Below, one piece after another: positions 33,627 through 43,072 of a DNA stretch of 64,000 nt. The notes beneath the pieces are model-generated. The model saw only the letters and a program-made list of their open reading frames with translations. It did not search any database and had not been told where the DNA came from. Position 1 is the stretch's first letter; each line of letters opens with the position of its first letter. Origin of the DNA: Paenibacillus phytorum. Its GTDB lineage: Bacteria; Bacillota; Bacilli; Paenibacillales; NBRC-103111. The position numbers and the translations under genes were made by a program. The stretch spans positions 186,001-250,000 of the forward strand of contig NZ_WHOA01000241.1 of assembly GCF_013141715.1 (NCBI RefSeq), in the 5' to 3' direction.

Positions 33627-34898
33627 ATGAGCATTCTGAGGGAGTTATTAAATGATATTCCGATTCCACAAATGGTTAAGATTCGGCAGAAGTTTGATCG
33701 TACCATTTTGGAAAATCCAGAATTGGAATTAGTGAATAAGCTTGCCAGCAGTGGGGTAATGGAAAGCATACATCCCGGTCAGCAGGTTGCTGTTGCTGTG
33801 GGAAGCAGGGGGATCGCTAATATAGCAGGCTTCACCAAAACGACCATTGACGCCATTAAAGATAGAGGTGCGTTCCCGTTCATCGTTCCTTGTATGGGAA
33901 GTCACGGTGGTGCTACAGCTGAAGGACAGACGGAAGTATTGCTGCATTTTGGCATTACGGAAGCCTCGATGGGAGCACCGATTCGTTCTTCGATGGAAGT
34001 AGTGAAGATCGACCAACTGCCTAACGGTTTGCCGGTTTATGTTGATCGCATTGCTTCGGAAGCTGATGCCATCGTTGTTATTAACCGTGTGAAGCCGCAT
34101 ACGGCGTTTCGTGGACGTATTGAGAGCGGGATCATGAAGATGATCGCTATCGGGCTGGGTAAACAAAAAGGCGCTGAAGCCTGTCACCAGCTTGGTTTCA
34201 AGTATATGGCGGAGAATGTGCCGGCAATGGCCAATTTGATGATCGAGAAGCTGCCGATCGTGTTCGGCGTCGCGCTAGTAGAAAATGCCTATGATGAGAC
34301 ATGCCAAGTGGAAGTGCTGCCTGCAGCTGAAATTGAAGCGCGGGAGGAACAACTGCTGATTGAAGCGAAATCGCGTCTGCCGAAGATTTTATTCGACGAA
34401 ATCGATGTCCTTGTCATTGATTATATTGGTAAAAATATTAGCGGCGATGGCATGGATCCGAATGTTACCGGCCGCTACCCAACACCGTACGCGCATGGCG
34501 GCCCAGATGTTGCCAAAATGGTTGTACTGGACTTAACGCCAGAAACGAAGGGTAACGCGAACGGTGTAGGAACGGCTGATTTCACCACACAAAGACTAGT
34601 GGATAAAACGAATTTGGAGTTCACTTACGCGAACGGCCTAACTTCAACCGTATGTGCACCTACCAAGATCGCAACAACGCTGGAGAACGATTTCTACGCA
34701 ATCAAAGCAGCTGTTAAAACTTGTAACATTCTAGATTACACGACCTGCAAGCTAGTTCGGATTCAAGATACACTTCATCTGGGCGAAATTGAGATTTCCG
34801 TGAATTTGCTAGAAGAAGCTCGTCAGCATCCGGATATTGAAATTTTGTCAGAACCCTATGAACTTTCATTTGATGCAGAGGGGAATATTAGCAAATGA
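33627..34898 (+). CDS. LarA-like nickel-pincer-cofactor-dependent isomerase (DUF2088)
   Basis: A 423-residue protein of the lactate racemase superfamily. Residues expected for the nickel-pincer cofactor site are visible: His in PCMGSHGGATAEGQ, His in VNRVKPHTAFRGRIESG, the following Lys in GIMKMIAIGLG (the residue that carries the cofactor in LarA) and His in EACHQLGF. LarA relatives racemise or epimerise 2-hydroxy acids, and one characterised member acts on D-gluconate. Its stop overlaps gluconokinase, so a gluconate/mannonate 2-epimerase is the best contextual guess. The larB, larC and larE cofactor genes are not in this window. AAGGAGAGAGG precedes ATG 33627. Confidence 0.82.
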   Translation: MSILRELLNDIPIPQMVKIRQKFDRTILENPELELVNKLASSGVMESIHPGQQVAVAVGSRGIANIAGFTKTTIDAIKDRGAFPFIVPCMGSHGGATAEGQTEVLLHFGITEASMGAPIRSSMEVVKIDQLPNGLPVYVDRIASEADAIVVINRVKPHTAFRGRIESGIMKMIAIGLGKQKGAEACHQLGFKYMAENVPAMANLMIEKLPIVFGVALVENAYDETCQVEVLPAAEIEAREEQLLIEAKSRLPKILFDEIDVLVIDYIGKNISGDGMDPNVTGRYPTPYAHGGPDVAKMVVLDLTPETKGNANGVGTADFTTQRLVDKTNLEFTYANGLTSTVCAPTKIATTLENDFYAIKAAVKTCNILDYTTCKLVRIQDTLHLGEIEISVNLLEEARQHPDIEILSEPYELSFDAEGNISK

Positions 34899-36463
34899 CA
34901 GTTGACGCAGTCAGAGATAAGCCTTACATTGTCGCCGCAGATATTGGAACAACGAGCACGAAGACGCTCGTGATCGATCGGGATGGTCGAGTACTAGCTT
35001 CGCACTCGATCGAATATCCGCTCTTCACACCGGCCGCTGATCGGGCCGAACAAGACCCGGAACAAATCTTCAACGCCGTTGTGCAAGGAATTGGCGCTGT
35101 TGTTCGCAAGATTAGTATCACAGCTGACCAAGTACTCTGTGTCTCCTTCAGCTCAGCCATGCACAGCCTCATTGCAGTTGACGAGCAGACGAAGCCACTG
35201 ACCGCTTGCATCACCTGGGCGGATAATCGCAGTGCGCATTATGCGGAAGAGCTTAAGCGCAGCGGCCTAGGTCAGCAGATTTACTCGCGGACAGGAACAC
35301 CGATTCACCCGATGTCACCACTTCTCAAATTGATGTGGTTCCGTGATAACGAGCCAGGGCTCGTCAAGGAAACTTACAAGTTCATCGGCATCAAGGAGTA
35401 CGTATTCGCGAAGCTGTTTGGTCGTTATCTCATTGACCATTCACTAGCCAGTGCAACTGGGCTATTTAATCTGGAGAAGCTCGATTGGGATGCAGAAGCA
35501 CTTGGTCAAGCCGGTGTGACGCCGGAGCAGCTTTCTGAGCTGGTACCTACAACGCACCGCGTAGAAGGGCTCAGCGCCGAGTTCGCCACTGCGATGGGCT
35601 TGGCCGAGACCACGCCGTTCATTATCGGCGCATCCGATGGCGTCCTCGCGAATCTCGGCGTAGGCGCTTTCGAGCCAGGTGTCGTTGCCGTCACCATCGG
35701 CACCAGCGGTGCCGTGCGCAGCGTCGTCACCAAGCCGCAAACTGACCCCGAAGGCAAGCTGTTTTGCTATGCGCTAACAGAAAACTTCTGGGTCGTCGGC
35801 GGACCGATCAACAACGGTGGCATCGTTTTCCGTTGGGTGAGAGACCAGATCGCTACGGCGGAAGCAGAAGCAGCCCGCCGCCAGGGAATCGATCCCTATG
35901 ATTATTTGACGGAGATAGCGTCACAAGTTGCTGCGGGCTCTGATGGCCTGCTGTTCCTGCCGCTGCTTTCCGGCGAACGTGCGCCTTATTGGAACGCGAA
36001 TGCGCGCGGTGTTTACTTCGGGCTTTCACTCAGCCATCAGAAGAAGCATATGATTCGCGCAGCGCTCGAAGGCGTCATGTTCTCGATCCAAGCAGTTAGC
36101 GCTTCCTTGGAACGGATTATGGGACCTGCCACTGTGATTCGCGCGTCCGGTGGATTTGCCCGATCTGAGTTTTGGCGCCAAATGATGACAGATATGCTCG
36201 GCACATCCGTTACTGTGCCGGATTCGATTGAAAGCTCAGGGATTGGCGCTGCTTTACTGGGTTTGCTAGCAATGGGGGAAATCGAAGATCTATCTCATGC
36301 TCATCAATGGATTCAGGTAGGAAAGGCTCACGAGGTGAATGAAAACGATTATCGCATCTATCAACAATTGACATCTATTTATACAAGCGTATATCATCAG
36401 TTAAAAGATCAATTCGATGCGATTACCGCCTTTCAACAACAGCACCTACGGAGCCCTCAATAA
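34895..36463 (+). CDS. gntK: Gluconokinase (FGGY family)
   Basis: A 522-residue FGGY kinase. ADIGTTSTKTLVID is the phosphate loop; AEQDPEQIFNAVVQGI, SFSSAMHSLIAVD, ITWADNRSAHYAEEL and VVGGPINNGGIVFRW match B. subtilis GntK closely, and the FGGY second signature is seen around GLLFLPLLSGERAPYWN. It should phosphorylate D-gluconate to 6-phosphogluconate, the substrate of the Gnd enzyme encoded downstream. Translation is coupled to the isomerase gene by an ATGA overlap. Bases around 35500-36050 are clearly richer in G and C than the operon average. Confidence 0.9.
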   Translation: MTVDAVRDKPYIVAADIGTTSTKTLVIDRDGRVLASHSIEYPLFTPAADRAEQDPEQIFNAVVQGIGAVVRKISITADQVLCVSFSSAMHSLIAVDEQTKPLTACITWADNRSAHYAEELKRSGLGQQIYSRTGTPIHPMSPLLKLMWFRDNEPGLVKETYKFIGIKEYVFAKLFGRYLIDHSLASATGLFNLEKLDWDAEALGQAGVTPEQLSELVPTTHRVEGLSAEFATAMGLAETTPFIIGASDGVLANLGVGAFEPGVVAVTIGTSGAVRSVVTKPQTDPEGKLFCYALTENFWVVGGPINNGGIVFRWVRDQIATAEAEAARRQGIDPYDYLTEIASQVAAGSDGLLFLPLLSGERAPYWNANARGVYFGLSLSHQKKHMIRAALEGVMFSIQAVSASLERIMGPATVIRASGGFARSEFWRQMMTDMLGTSVTVPDSIESSGIGAALLGLLAMGEIEDLSHAHQWIQVGKAHEVNENDYRIYQQLTSIYTSVYHQLKDQFDAITAFQQQHLRSPQ

Positions 36464-36524
36464 TAAATTAGCTTAGACTTATTATGAAGGCTTGCCATGC
36501 AAAATGCCGGAGGGGATGAAGACA

Positions 36525-37292
36525 ATGAATTTATTCAATCTTACAGGGAAAACAGCAGTTATTATTGGCGGTAACAGCACACTTGGAGGCTCTATGGCTC
36601 TTGCCTTGGCTGGACACGGAGCGAAAGTAGCCATTGTCGGTCGTAATCAAGAGAAAAGTGATCAGGTTCGTCAGAGCATTGAAGCCATTGGCGGGGAAGC
36701 ACATACCTTTCAAGCTGATGCTACGAGGCGGGAAGATTTGGAGCTTCTTCTCAAAGAAGTTATCGCTTGGTCTGGCAGTGCGGATATTCTAATGAACTGT
36801 CCTGGCAAAAATAGTGCCACGCCTTTCTTTGACATTTCCATGGAAGAATGGGATTCTATTATGGAGGTTAATTTGAAAAGTGTCGTGTTAGCCTGCCAAG
36901 TGTTTGGGAAATACATGGTTGATCGAGGAGAGGGAGGAAGTATTATTAATATTTCATCCGTTTCGTCAGATCCGCCGCTTTCCCGTGTATTCACTTACTC
37001 CGCTTCAAAAGCAGCTGTCAATAACATCACGCAGAATCTAGCCCGCGAATTCGCTCCGAGCCGTGTGCGTGTCAACGCGATTATTCCTGGATTCTTCCCA
37101 GCTGAGCAGAATCGTAAGATTCTGTCACCGGAACGTGTCGAGTCCATCATGCGTCATACGCCAATGAATCGATTCGGTGAAGCGTCTGAGCTTCAGGGTG
37201 CTGCTGTGTTCCTTGCTTCTGAACAAGCTTCAAGCTTTGTAACAGGTTCTGTTTTAAGAGTGGATGGCGGTTTTGGCGCGATGACGATTTAA
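36525..37292 (+). CDS. SDR oxidoreductase, D-mannonate oxidoreductase-like
   Basis: A 255-residue short-chain dehydrogenase starting at ATG 36525, 11 nt after GGAGGGG; codons at 36492 and 36516 are less suitable. Cofactor loop [15 protein letters not shown] in place of NNAG, catalytic Ser in INISSVSSD and YSASK with Tyr and Lys. The C-terminal part [30 protein letters not shown] and [16 protein letters not shown] is the pattern I know from SDR-type D-mannonate oxidoreductases (fructuronate reductases, YjmF/UxuB of Bacilli). A gluconate 5-dehydrogenase is the main alternative. Confidence 0.85.
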   Translation: MNLFNLTGKTAVIIGGNSTLGGSMALALAGHGAKVAIVGRNQEKSDQVRQSIEAIGGEAHTFQADATRREDLELLLKEVIAWSGSADILMNCPGKNSATPFFDISMEEWDSIMEVNLKSVVLACQVFGKYMVDRGEGGSIINISSVSSDPPLSRVFTYSASKAAVNNITQNLAREFAPSRVRVNAIIPGFFPAEQNRKILSPERVESIMRHTPMNRFGEASELQGAAVFLASEQASSFVTGSVLRVDGGFGAMTI

Positions 37293-37324
37293 ATATTTAT
37301 ATATCGGAAGGGTGTATGAGAGAG

Positions 37325-38737
37325 ATGTCTAAACAACAAATTGGTGTAGTCGGTCTAGCGGTTATGGGTAAAAACTTGGCTTTAAACATCGAGAGCAGAG
37401 GATTCACTGTTTCCGTCTTTAACCGTTCTGCTGAAAAAACAAAAGAGCTTCTGCAAGAAGCCCCAGGCAAACAATTAGTAGGTACATACAGCATTGAAGA
37501 ATTCGTGCAATCACTCGAAGTTCCACGCAAAATTTTAATTATGGTTAAAGCAGGCGGTCCTACTGACGATACCATTAACCAACTTGTTCCTTATTTGGAC
37601 AAAGGCGATATCCTGATCGATGGAGGCAATGCATTCTTCCCAGATACGCAGCGTCGTAATAAAGAGCTTGCTGAGCAAGGTATTCGCTTCGTTGGAACGG
37701 GTGTTTCCGGCGGTGAAGAAGGCGCGCTTAAAGGTCCAGCTATCATGCCGGGCGGACAAGAAGACGCTTATAAACTCGTTGAGCCTATTCTTACTGCGAT
37801 TTCTGCCAAAGTGGGCGACGATGCTTGCTGTACTTATATCGGACCTGATGGCGCTGGTCACTACGTGAAAATGGTGCATAACGGCATTGAGTATGGCGAT
37901 ATGCAGCTTATTTGCGAAGCCTACCAATTGTTGAAAGATGTTCTGAATGTAAGCGTAGAAGAGCTTCACGAGATCTTCACAGAATGGAACAATGGCGAGC
38001 TTGACAGCTACTTGATCGAAATTACACGTGATATTTTCACCAAATATGATGCTGAAACCGGCAAGCCTATGGTTGACGTTATTCTGGATTCCGCTGGTCA
38101 AAAAGGAACAGGAAAATGGACCAGTCAAAGTGCTTTGGATCTAGGCGTACCGCTTTCCATTATTACAGAATCCGTATTCTCCCGTTTCATCTCCGCGATG
38201 AAGGAAGAACGCGTAGCGGCTAGCAAAGTGCTCAAAGGACCTGATGCTTCAGCCTTTACAGGCGATCGCAAAGCGTTTATCGAGGCTGTTCGCCAAGCGC
38301 TTTACGCAAGTAAAATATGTTCATATGCACAAGGCTTTGCTCAAATGAGAGCAGCTTCCGAGGAATATAACTGGGATCTGAAATATGGCAGCATCGCAAA
38401 GATCTTCCGTGGCGGCTGTATCATTCGTGCTAGATTCCTGCAAAATATTATGGAAGCCTATGACCGCGATCCTGGACTCAAAAACCTGCTGCTTGATACA
38501 TACTTCAACGGTGTAGTTGATAACTATCAACAATCATGGAGACAAGTCATTGCAGAAGCGGTTACTCGCGGTATTGCTGTTCCGTCTTTCGCATCGGCAC
38601 TAGCTTACTACGATAGCTACCGTACGGAAAGATTGCCGGCTAACTTGCTGCAAGCGCAGCGCGATTATTTTGGTGCACACACGTTCCAACGTGTAGACAA
38701 AGAGGGTTCCTTCCACTTCAATTGGATGGAAAACTAA
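37325..38737 (+). CDS. gndA: 6-phosphogluconate dehydrogenase, decarboxylating
   Basis: A 470-residue enzyme, the size of B. subtilis GndA (YqjI). Rossmann loop [19 protein letters not shown] after the second strand as expected for NADP, substrate-binding [19 protein letters not shown] and [20 protein letters not shown] in part (catalytic Lys in [12 protein letters not shown]). It oxidises 6-phosphogluconate to ribulose-5-phosphate and CO2. ATG 37325 gives the family N-terminus MSKQQIG; ATG 37316 is possible. It follows the SDR gene by 32 bp and completes the gluconate branch of this operon. Confidence 0.93.
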   Translation: MSKQQIGVVGLAVMGKNLALNIESRGFTVSVFNRSAEKTKELLQEAPGKQLVGTYSIEEFVQSLEVPRKILIMVKAGGPTDDTINQLVPYLDKGDILIDGGNAFFPDTQRRNKELAEQGIRFVGTGVSGGEEGALKGPAIMPGGQEDAYKLVEPILTAISAKVGDDACCTYIGPDGAGHYVKMVHNGIEYGDMQLICEAYQLLKDVLNVSVEELHEIFTEWNNGELDSYLIEITRDIFTKYDAETGKPMVDVILDSAGQKGTGKWTSQSALDLGVPLSIITESVFSRFISAMKEERVAASKVLKGPDASAFTGDRKAFIEAVRQALYASKICSYAQGFAQMRAASEEYNWDLKYGSIAKIFRGGCIIRARFLQNIMEAYDRDPGLKNLLLDTYFNGVVDNYQQSWRQVIAEAVTRGIAVPSFASALAYYDSYRTERLPANLLQAQRDYFGAHTFQRVDKEGSFHFNWMEN

Positions 38738-38750
38738 GAGGATAAGGCCT

Positions 38751-39050
38751 TTAAGCCTCTTCCTGCAAACCGTATGCCGCTTCACGCAGCCACATTTTCA
38801 AACGATCGGCCTCTTGATCAAAGCCGTTCCGTCTGTGAATGAGCATCAGGGAGACTTCGGCAAAATAGCGAAAATTTCTTAATAATCGTGGTTGAGTAAG
38901 ACCTTGCATAAGCGGGTCTTCTTCAGCCACTTTTTTCTTAATAAACTCCAGTATCCACACAACATCCTCTTTGCAAAGCGTATAGCTTGGGTGCAAAATT
39001 TGCTCCAGTTTGCCTTTTGTGCGGTTTTGGTAGGCAACAGTTGGGTTCAA
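38751..39050 (-). CDS. Small conserved protein of unknown function
   Basis: A 99-residue soluble, basic and helical protein if started at TTG 39050, which follows AAGGAGAG at 8 nt; ATG 39074 would add eight residues but has a weak site. Segments such as LEQILHPSYTLCKEDVVWIL and PRLLRNFRYFAEVSLMLIHR give no family that I recognise. It is convergent with gndA and divergent from aroK. Confidence 0.6.
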   Translation of the reverse strand: MNPTVAYQNRTKGKLEQILHPSYTLCKEDVVWILEFIKKKVAEEDPLMQGLTQPRLLRNFRYFAEVSLMLIHRRNGFDQEADRLKMWLREAAYGLQEEA

Positions 39051-39221
39051 AGCTCCATCTCTCCTTGTCGGCATATGGTCTCTCTTAAAATCTTAACTGT
39101 TTGTGCTGGAATTTATTCACACTACTATATGATTTTTTGGTGGATTGTATTCATGTCGATTTGGCTATGTTATGATGTTGGGAAAGTTTGTATGATCAGC
39201 ATATGGGAAAAGGGGATTAAC

Positions 39222-39728
39222 GTGACAGCAAGCAATATTGTACTTGTAGGATTTATGGGGACAGGCAAATCAACCGTTGGAAAGCAGCTGGCAGAGCAGC
39301 TGGGATGGATCTTTCAAGATTCGGATGCGGCTCTGGAACAAGAGCATCAGACAAGCATTTCTGACTTGTTTCGTGTTCATGGTGAATCGCATTTTCGCGC
39401 TTTGGAAAGTAAGGCGCTGGAACATATATTAGCTCGTAAAGGACAAGTTGTGGCTACAGGCGGTGGCGCAGTGCTGGCCGAGAGTAACCGAGCTTGTATG
39501 CTGCAGAATGGCTTTGTAGTAGCGCTGAAAGCATCACCAGAGATCATCATTCAAAGAGTGAGCAGCGATACCAGTCGTCCTTTGCTGCAGGGGAATTTAG
39601 AGGAGCGTGTTCACCTACTGCTTGAACAACGCAAATCTGCCTATGATTTCGCTCATGCGGTTATTGATACTACGCAATTAACAACGGACGAAATTACAGC
39701 ACTTATTATCCAGCAAGCTGAAATCTAG
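39222..39728 (+). CDS. aroK: Shikimate kinase
   Basis: A 168-residue kinase starting at GTG 39222, after AAAAGGGGATT; the frame extends upstream but only the part from GTG is protein-like. P-loop GFMGTGKSTVGKQLA, shikimate-binding Asp in QDSDAALEQ, ESHFRALESKAL with the conserved Arg, and GGGAVL are diagnostic. It phosphorylates shikimate at O3, and aroA, which encodes the next enzyme of the pathway, lies 1.2 kb downstream on the same strand. Confidence 0.92.
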   Translation: MTASNIVLVGFMGTGKSTVGKQLAEQLGWIFQDSDAALEQEHQTSISDLFRVHGESHFRALESKALEHILARKGQVVATGGGAVLAESNRACMLQNGFVVALKASPEIIIQRVSSDTSRPLLQGNLEERVHLLLEQRKSAYDFAHAVIDTTQLTTDEITALIIQQAEI

Positions 39729-39730
39729 GA

Positions 39731-39761
39731 GGAGGGGACAAGCTTGAAAGCTTAGTCCTCC
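39731..39761. terminator. Hairpin between aroK and the rhodanese gene
   Basis: GGAGGGGACAAGCTT pairs with AAGCTTAGTCCTCC around a GA loop, almost perfectly. There is no T-run, so termination efficiency is uncertain; the element overlaps the 3' end of the rhodanese gene. Confidence 0.4.
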
Positions 39762-40042
39762 CACTCCAGCATGCCGCCTGTCATGTTTTTAAGACCTTTA
39801 TAGCCTTGAGCCTCCAAGAAGCTAATGGCGCGCCCACTGCGGTTTCCGCTGCGGCAAACGAGAATGAGCTCTTCGACTTGGGGGATTTCGCTGAGGCGAT
39901 CTGGCAATTGAGCTAGCGGAATATGTTTAGCTCCTGGGATGATACCGGCAGCTACTTCTTCATCTTCGCGGACATCGACAATCGCTAGGTTTTCGCCGCG
40001 GTCCAGTCTTTCTTTAATTTCGGATGGTAAAATCGTATCCAT
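39752..40042 (-). CDS. Rhodanese-like domain protein
   Basis: A 96-residue single-domain rhodanese. DVREDEEVAAGIIPGAKHIP and the active-site loop CRSGNRS with the sulfur-accepting Cys are intact, followed by LEAQGYKGLKNMTGGMLEWE. It probably carries sulfane sulfur between partners in the cytoplasm. It starts at ATG 40042 after GGAGGTCCGAA and is divergent from the crcB pair. Confidence 0.92.
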   Translation of the reverse strand: MDTILPSEIKERLDRGENLAIVDVREDEEVAAGIIPGAKHIPLAQLPDRLSEIPQVEELILVCRSGNRSGRAISFLEAQGYKGLKNMTGGMLEWED

Positions 40043-40150
40043 TTCGGACCTCCATACTTGATATGTTGGGAAGAAGCCCCATTACAAGTAATGATAGAAA
40101 CAAAAAGTCGAGATGTCAAACCTACGGTTAATAACAGGAGTTGTGTAACC

Positions 40151-40531
40151 ATGCTGTACATTGGTTTAGCCGGGATTTTAGGCGCCATTGCCCGATTTGG
40201 GCTCTCCGCCTTATGGAATCCAACGACGGCTTCCGTTTTTCCTTGGGGAACTTTTTTTTGTAATTTAACTGGCTGTCTGATACTTGGTTTTATAATGTTC
40301 GCCGAAAAACTTCCCATACCTACTAGACTTCGACTACCTATAACAACTGGTTTTATTGGATCTTTTACTACGTTCTCTACTTTCAGCTATGAAACCATGA
40401 GCATGCTAAACCATGGGCAAATGATCCTTGCCGCTCTTTATGTTTTGGGAAGTTTATGGGGAGGACTCGGTGCTACATGGATGGGTGTTCGTATAGGCGA
40501 GTCTGTTCGAAGAGGAGTTCGTCGTTCATGA
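40151..40531 (+). CDS. crcB1: Fluoride channel subunit CrcB (Fluc), copy 1
   Basis: A 126-residue protein with four helices, starting at ATG 40151 after CAGGAG. Fluc signatures are GAIARFGLS, GTFFCNLTGCLILGF and TTGFIGSFTTFSTFSYE. It forms a dual-topology fluoride channel. The second copy overlaps by 4 bp, typical of Firmicutes in which the pair forms a heterodimer. I looked for the fluoride riboswitch in the 100 bp upstream and did not see it. Confidence 0.9.
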   Translation: MLYIGLAGILGAIARFGLSALWNPTTASVFPWGTFFCNLTGCLILGFIMFAEKLPIPTRLRLPITTGFIGSFTTFSTFSYETMSMLNHGQMILAALYVLGSLWGGLGATWMGVRIGESVRRGVRRS

Positions 40532-40887
40532 TGACATGGTTATGGTCCATCTGCCTGGTAGGTTTTGGAGGATTCTTTGGCGCGATTTGCCGATTTCAAC
40601 TAGGGACTTACATGGCAAACAGGTTCCCAAGTTCTATTCCGTATGGTACACTGACAATAAATCTTTTGGGTTGTTTTTTGCTTGGCCTGTTGATGAGATA
40701 TCATTCATTTGACGATTGGAAACTGTTGATAGGCACGGGTTTTATGGGTGCTTTCACCACATTTTCCACATTGAATCTCGAGAGCATTAAACAGCTCCGC
40801 GCTGGACTGTGGCAATCATGGATCCTCTATACACTGCTCAGTTATACCGGTGGAATTCTTCTGACTTTCCTCGGATATTACATATAA
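40528..40887 (+). CDS. crcB2: Fluoride channel subunit CrcB (Fluc), copy 2
   Basis: A 119-residue four-helix protein. GGFFGAICRFQLG, YGTLTINLLGCFLLGLL and GTGFMGAFTTFSTLNLE mirror the motifs of its partner. ATG 40528 overlaps the copy 1 stop; GAGGAG lies 10 nt upstream. Probable antiparallel partner in a heterodimeric fluoride exporter channel. Confidence 0.9.
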   Translation: MMTWLWSICLVGFGGFFGAICRFQLGTYMANRFPSSIPYGTLTINLLGCFLLGLLMRYHSFDDWKLLIGTGFMGAFTTFSTLNLESIKQLRAGLWQSWILYTLLSYTGGILLTFLGYYI

Positions 40888-40913
40888 ACACTTATGAAGG
40901 AGATATCAACGAC

Positions 40914-42212
40914 ATGAAAGCCATCGTGAAACCAACCGCCCATCTACAAGGGGAAATAAACGCACTCTCCTCCAAAAACTACACTACCCGCTATTTGCTA
41001 ATTGGAGCACTTGCGGACGGGACGAGCACCATCTATTATCCGGCACATAGTGAAGATAGTGATGCCATGAGACGTTGTGTCCGTGATTTGGGCGCTATTA
41101 TTGAAGAAGATGATGAGAAAATCGTTATTACGGGTTTTGGTAAGAATCCCAAGCATGTTTCTGAGCTTAATGTAGGGAATGCCGGCGCAGTACTTCGCTT
41201 TTTGATGTCTACAGCCGCTTTTTGTCCCGATGTGACATTCGTAAACACGTATCCTGAATCTCTGGGCAAGCGCCCGCATGATGATCTCATTGATACTTTG
41301 CAACAAATGGGTGTGGAAGTACAACATTCTAACGGACGTCTGCCGATAACTATTAAAGGAGGACAACCGCGCGGTGGCAAGCTCACTGTTTCCGGTAATG
41401 TCAGCTCACAGTTCCTAAGCTCACTTTTATTTATGACACCTCTGCTAGAAGAGGATAGCGAGATTGAAGTGCTGCACGATTTGAAATCCAAAATCATTGT
41501 AGGTCAAACACTGGAAGTGTTAGAACAAGCTGGTATTATTGTGCACGCCAGCGAAGACCTTATGCACTACCGCATTCCAGGTAGACAATCCTATCAAGCC
41601 AAAGAATATGTCATTCAAGGCGATTACCCGGGCTCTGCTGCGATTCTAGCAGCTGCAGCTGTAACGAATTCAGATGTACGCGTTCTTCGTCTTGAAGAGA
41701 ATAGCAAGCAGGGTGAGAAGGCTTGTGTGGATGTCCTGCGAGCAATGGGTGTCAATTTAACTCATGACAATGGTGTTGTGCATGTGAAAGGCAACCAAAA
41801 GATAATTGCTGGTGAGTTCGATGGTGATCACTTTACAGATGCTGTGCTTGCTATGGTTGCAGCAGCTGTATTTGCAGAAGGTACTTCTCGTTTCTACAAT
41901 GTTGAAAATTTACGTTATAAAGAGTGCGACCGTATCACCGATTATTTGAACGAGCTTCGTAAAGCCGGTGCTGATGTAGAAGAACGCCAAAGTGAAATTA
42001 TCGTACATGGTAAACCACAAGGTGTCACAGGCGGGGTTGAAATTAATGCTCATTTCGATCACAGAGTCATTATGGCTTTAACTGTTGTTGGTCTTCGTTC
42101 AGAGAAGGGTTTGATTATTCATGATGCCCATCATGTCGCCAAATCCTACCCGCAGTATTTTGACCATTTACGTTCCATTGGTGCTCAAGTTGAACTTGTG
42201 AGTGAGACATAG
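40914..42212 (+). CDS. aroA: 3-phosphoshikimate 1-carboxyvinyltransferase (EPSP synthase)
   Basis: A 432-residue enzyme starting at ATG 40914 after AAGGAGATATCAACGAC. LSSKNYTTRYLLIGALADGT at the start, NVGNAGAVLRFLMSTAAF for the PEP-site loop, GKRPHDDLIDTL, SGNVSSQFLSSLL and RYKECDRITDYLNELRKAG (in part: YKECDRI) identify EPSP synthase. The loop NAGAVLRFL departs from the NAGTAxRPL of plant and enteric enzymes, placing it with the non-class-I type of many Bacilli. It converts shikimate-3-phosphate and PEP to EPSP. Confidence 0.92.
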   Translation: MKAIVKPTAHLQGEINALSSKNYTTRYLLIGALADGTSTIYYPAHSEDSDAMRRCVRDLGAIIEEDDEKIVITGFGKNPKHVSELNVGNAGAVLRFLMSTAAFCPDVTFVNTYPESLGKRPHDDLIDTLQQMGVEVQHSNGRLPITIKGGQPRGGKLTVSGNVSSQFLSSLLFMTPLLEEDSEIEVLHDLKSKIIVGQTLEVLEQAGIIVHASEDLMHYRIPGRQSYQAKEYVIQGDYPGSAAILAAAAVTNSDVRVLRLEENSKQGEKACVDVLRAMGVNLTHDNGVVHVKGNQKIIAGEFDGDHFTDAVLAMVAAAVFAEGTSRFYNVENLRYKECDRITDYLNELRKAGADVEERQSEIIVHGKPQGVTGGVEINAHFDHRVIMALTVVGLRSEKGLIIHDAHHVAKSYPQYFDHLRSIGAQVELVSET

Positions 42213-42242
42213 ATTCCCAAAACAACGAATGGGTGAGTCAGC

Positions 42243-43061
42243 ATGACGATTATTTGGCAGGGTTTAAAAGTGACGTTCGGTTTCTTCCTCGTTGCTGGGC
42301 TTGTGTTTGCAAGCAGTGTATTTGCTGTATTGCTTTATGCCAAAGCGACTGGTAAAGAACCAGCGTTTTTTGCGTCCAGTCCTGCGATACTTGCAGCCAA
42401 GCCTACAGCATCCGTGAAAGTAAATGAGGTTGCTTCTCCGCCGCCAGCTATCGAGTTAAAAAAATCAGCAATGATTGATGCGCCTGTTTTTGCACAACTA
42501 CCAGAATTGCCAGCAGGTTGTGAAATAACAAGTTTAACGATGCTGCTGCAGTATCATGGGATTACAAAAAGCAAAATGGAACTTGCTGCAGAAATGCCTA
42601 AGGATGACACACCAGCCACCTTAAATGCGGACGGTTCAATTGCATATTGGGGAAATCCTAACTCAGGATTCGTAGGCGATGTCACTCGGAAGAAGAGAGG
42701 TTTTGGCATCTATCATGCCGGTCTATTTCCACTGCTGAAATCATATATACCTCAAGCCATTGACATTACGGGCGAGTCCTTTGAGATGTATGAGCAGCAG
42801 ATTGCGAATGATATTCCGGTTATTATTTGGACAACGATTGATTTCAACATACCTTACAAATGGGTAACTTGGGATACACCTATGGGACCTATCAAGACGA
42901 CATATGCTGAACATGCTGTATTATTGGTAGGATATGATGAGAATAATGTATACTTGAATGATCCATTAAGCGGGAAAAAGCAAGTGCAGGTAAACAAAAA
43001 TCAGTTTATCGACAGTTGGACCGCAATGGGGAAACAAGGTCTCACGTACCTGAAAAAATAG
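42243..43061 (+). CDS. Membrane-anchored C39-like peptidase family protein
   Basis: A 272-residue protein with one N-terminal helix (residues 8-32) and a Pro/Ala-rich linker, then a papain-like domain outside the cell. The presumed catalytic Cys is in LPAGCEITSLTMLLQYHG, His in YAEHAVLLVGYDENN and Asp in VYLNDPLSGKK. It resembles B. subtilis YvpB (C39_2 domain). Substrate unknown; a cell-wall or peptide target is plausible. It is followed after 11 bp by the CoA-binding gene. Confidence 0.85.
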   Translation: MTIIWQGLKVTFGFFLVAGLVFASSVFAVLLYAKATGKEPAFFASSPAILAAKPTASVKVNEVASPPPAIELKKSAMIDAPVFAQLPELPAGCEITSLTMLLQYHGITKSKMELAAEMPKDDTPATLNADGSIAYWGNPNSGFVGDVTRKKRGFGIYHAGLFPLLKSYIPQAIDITGESFEMYEQQIANDIPVIIWTTIDFNIPYKWVTWDTPMGPIKTTYAEHAVLLVGYDENNVYLNDPLSGKKQVQVNKNQFIDSWTAMGKQGLTYLKK

Positions 43062-43072
43062 GAGGGAAGCAC

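Noticed and set aside
38736-38761. Terminator between gndA and the minus-strand small gene
   Set aside because: The inverted repeat AAGAGG...CCTCTT is short and has no T-run on either side.
40043-40150. Fluoride riboswitch ahead of crcB
   Set aside because: The conserved pseudoknot segments are not present.
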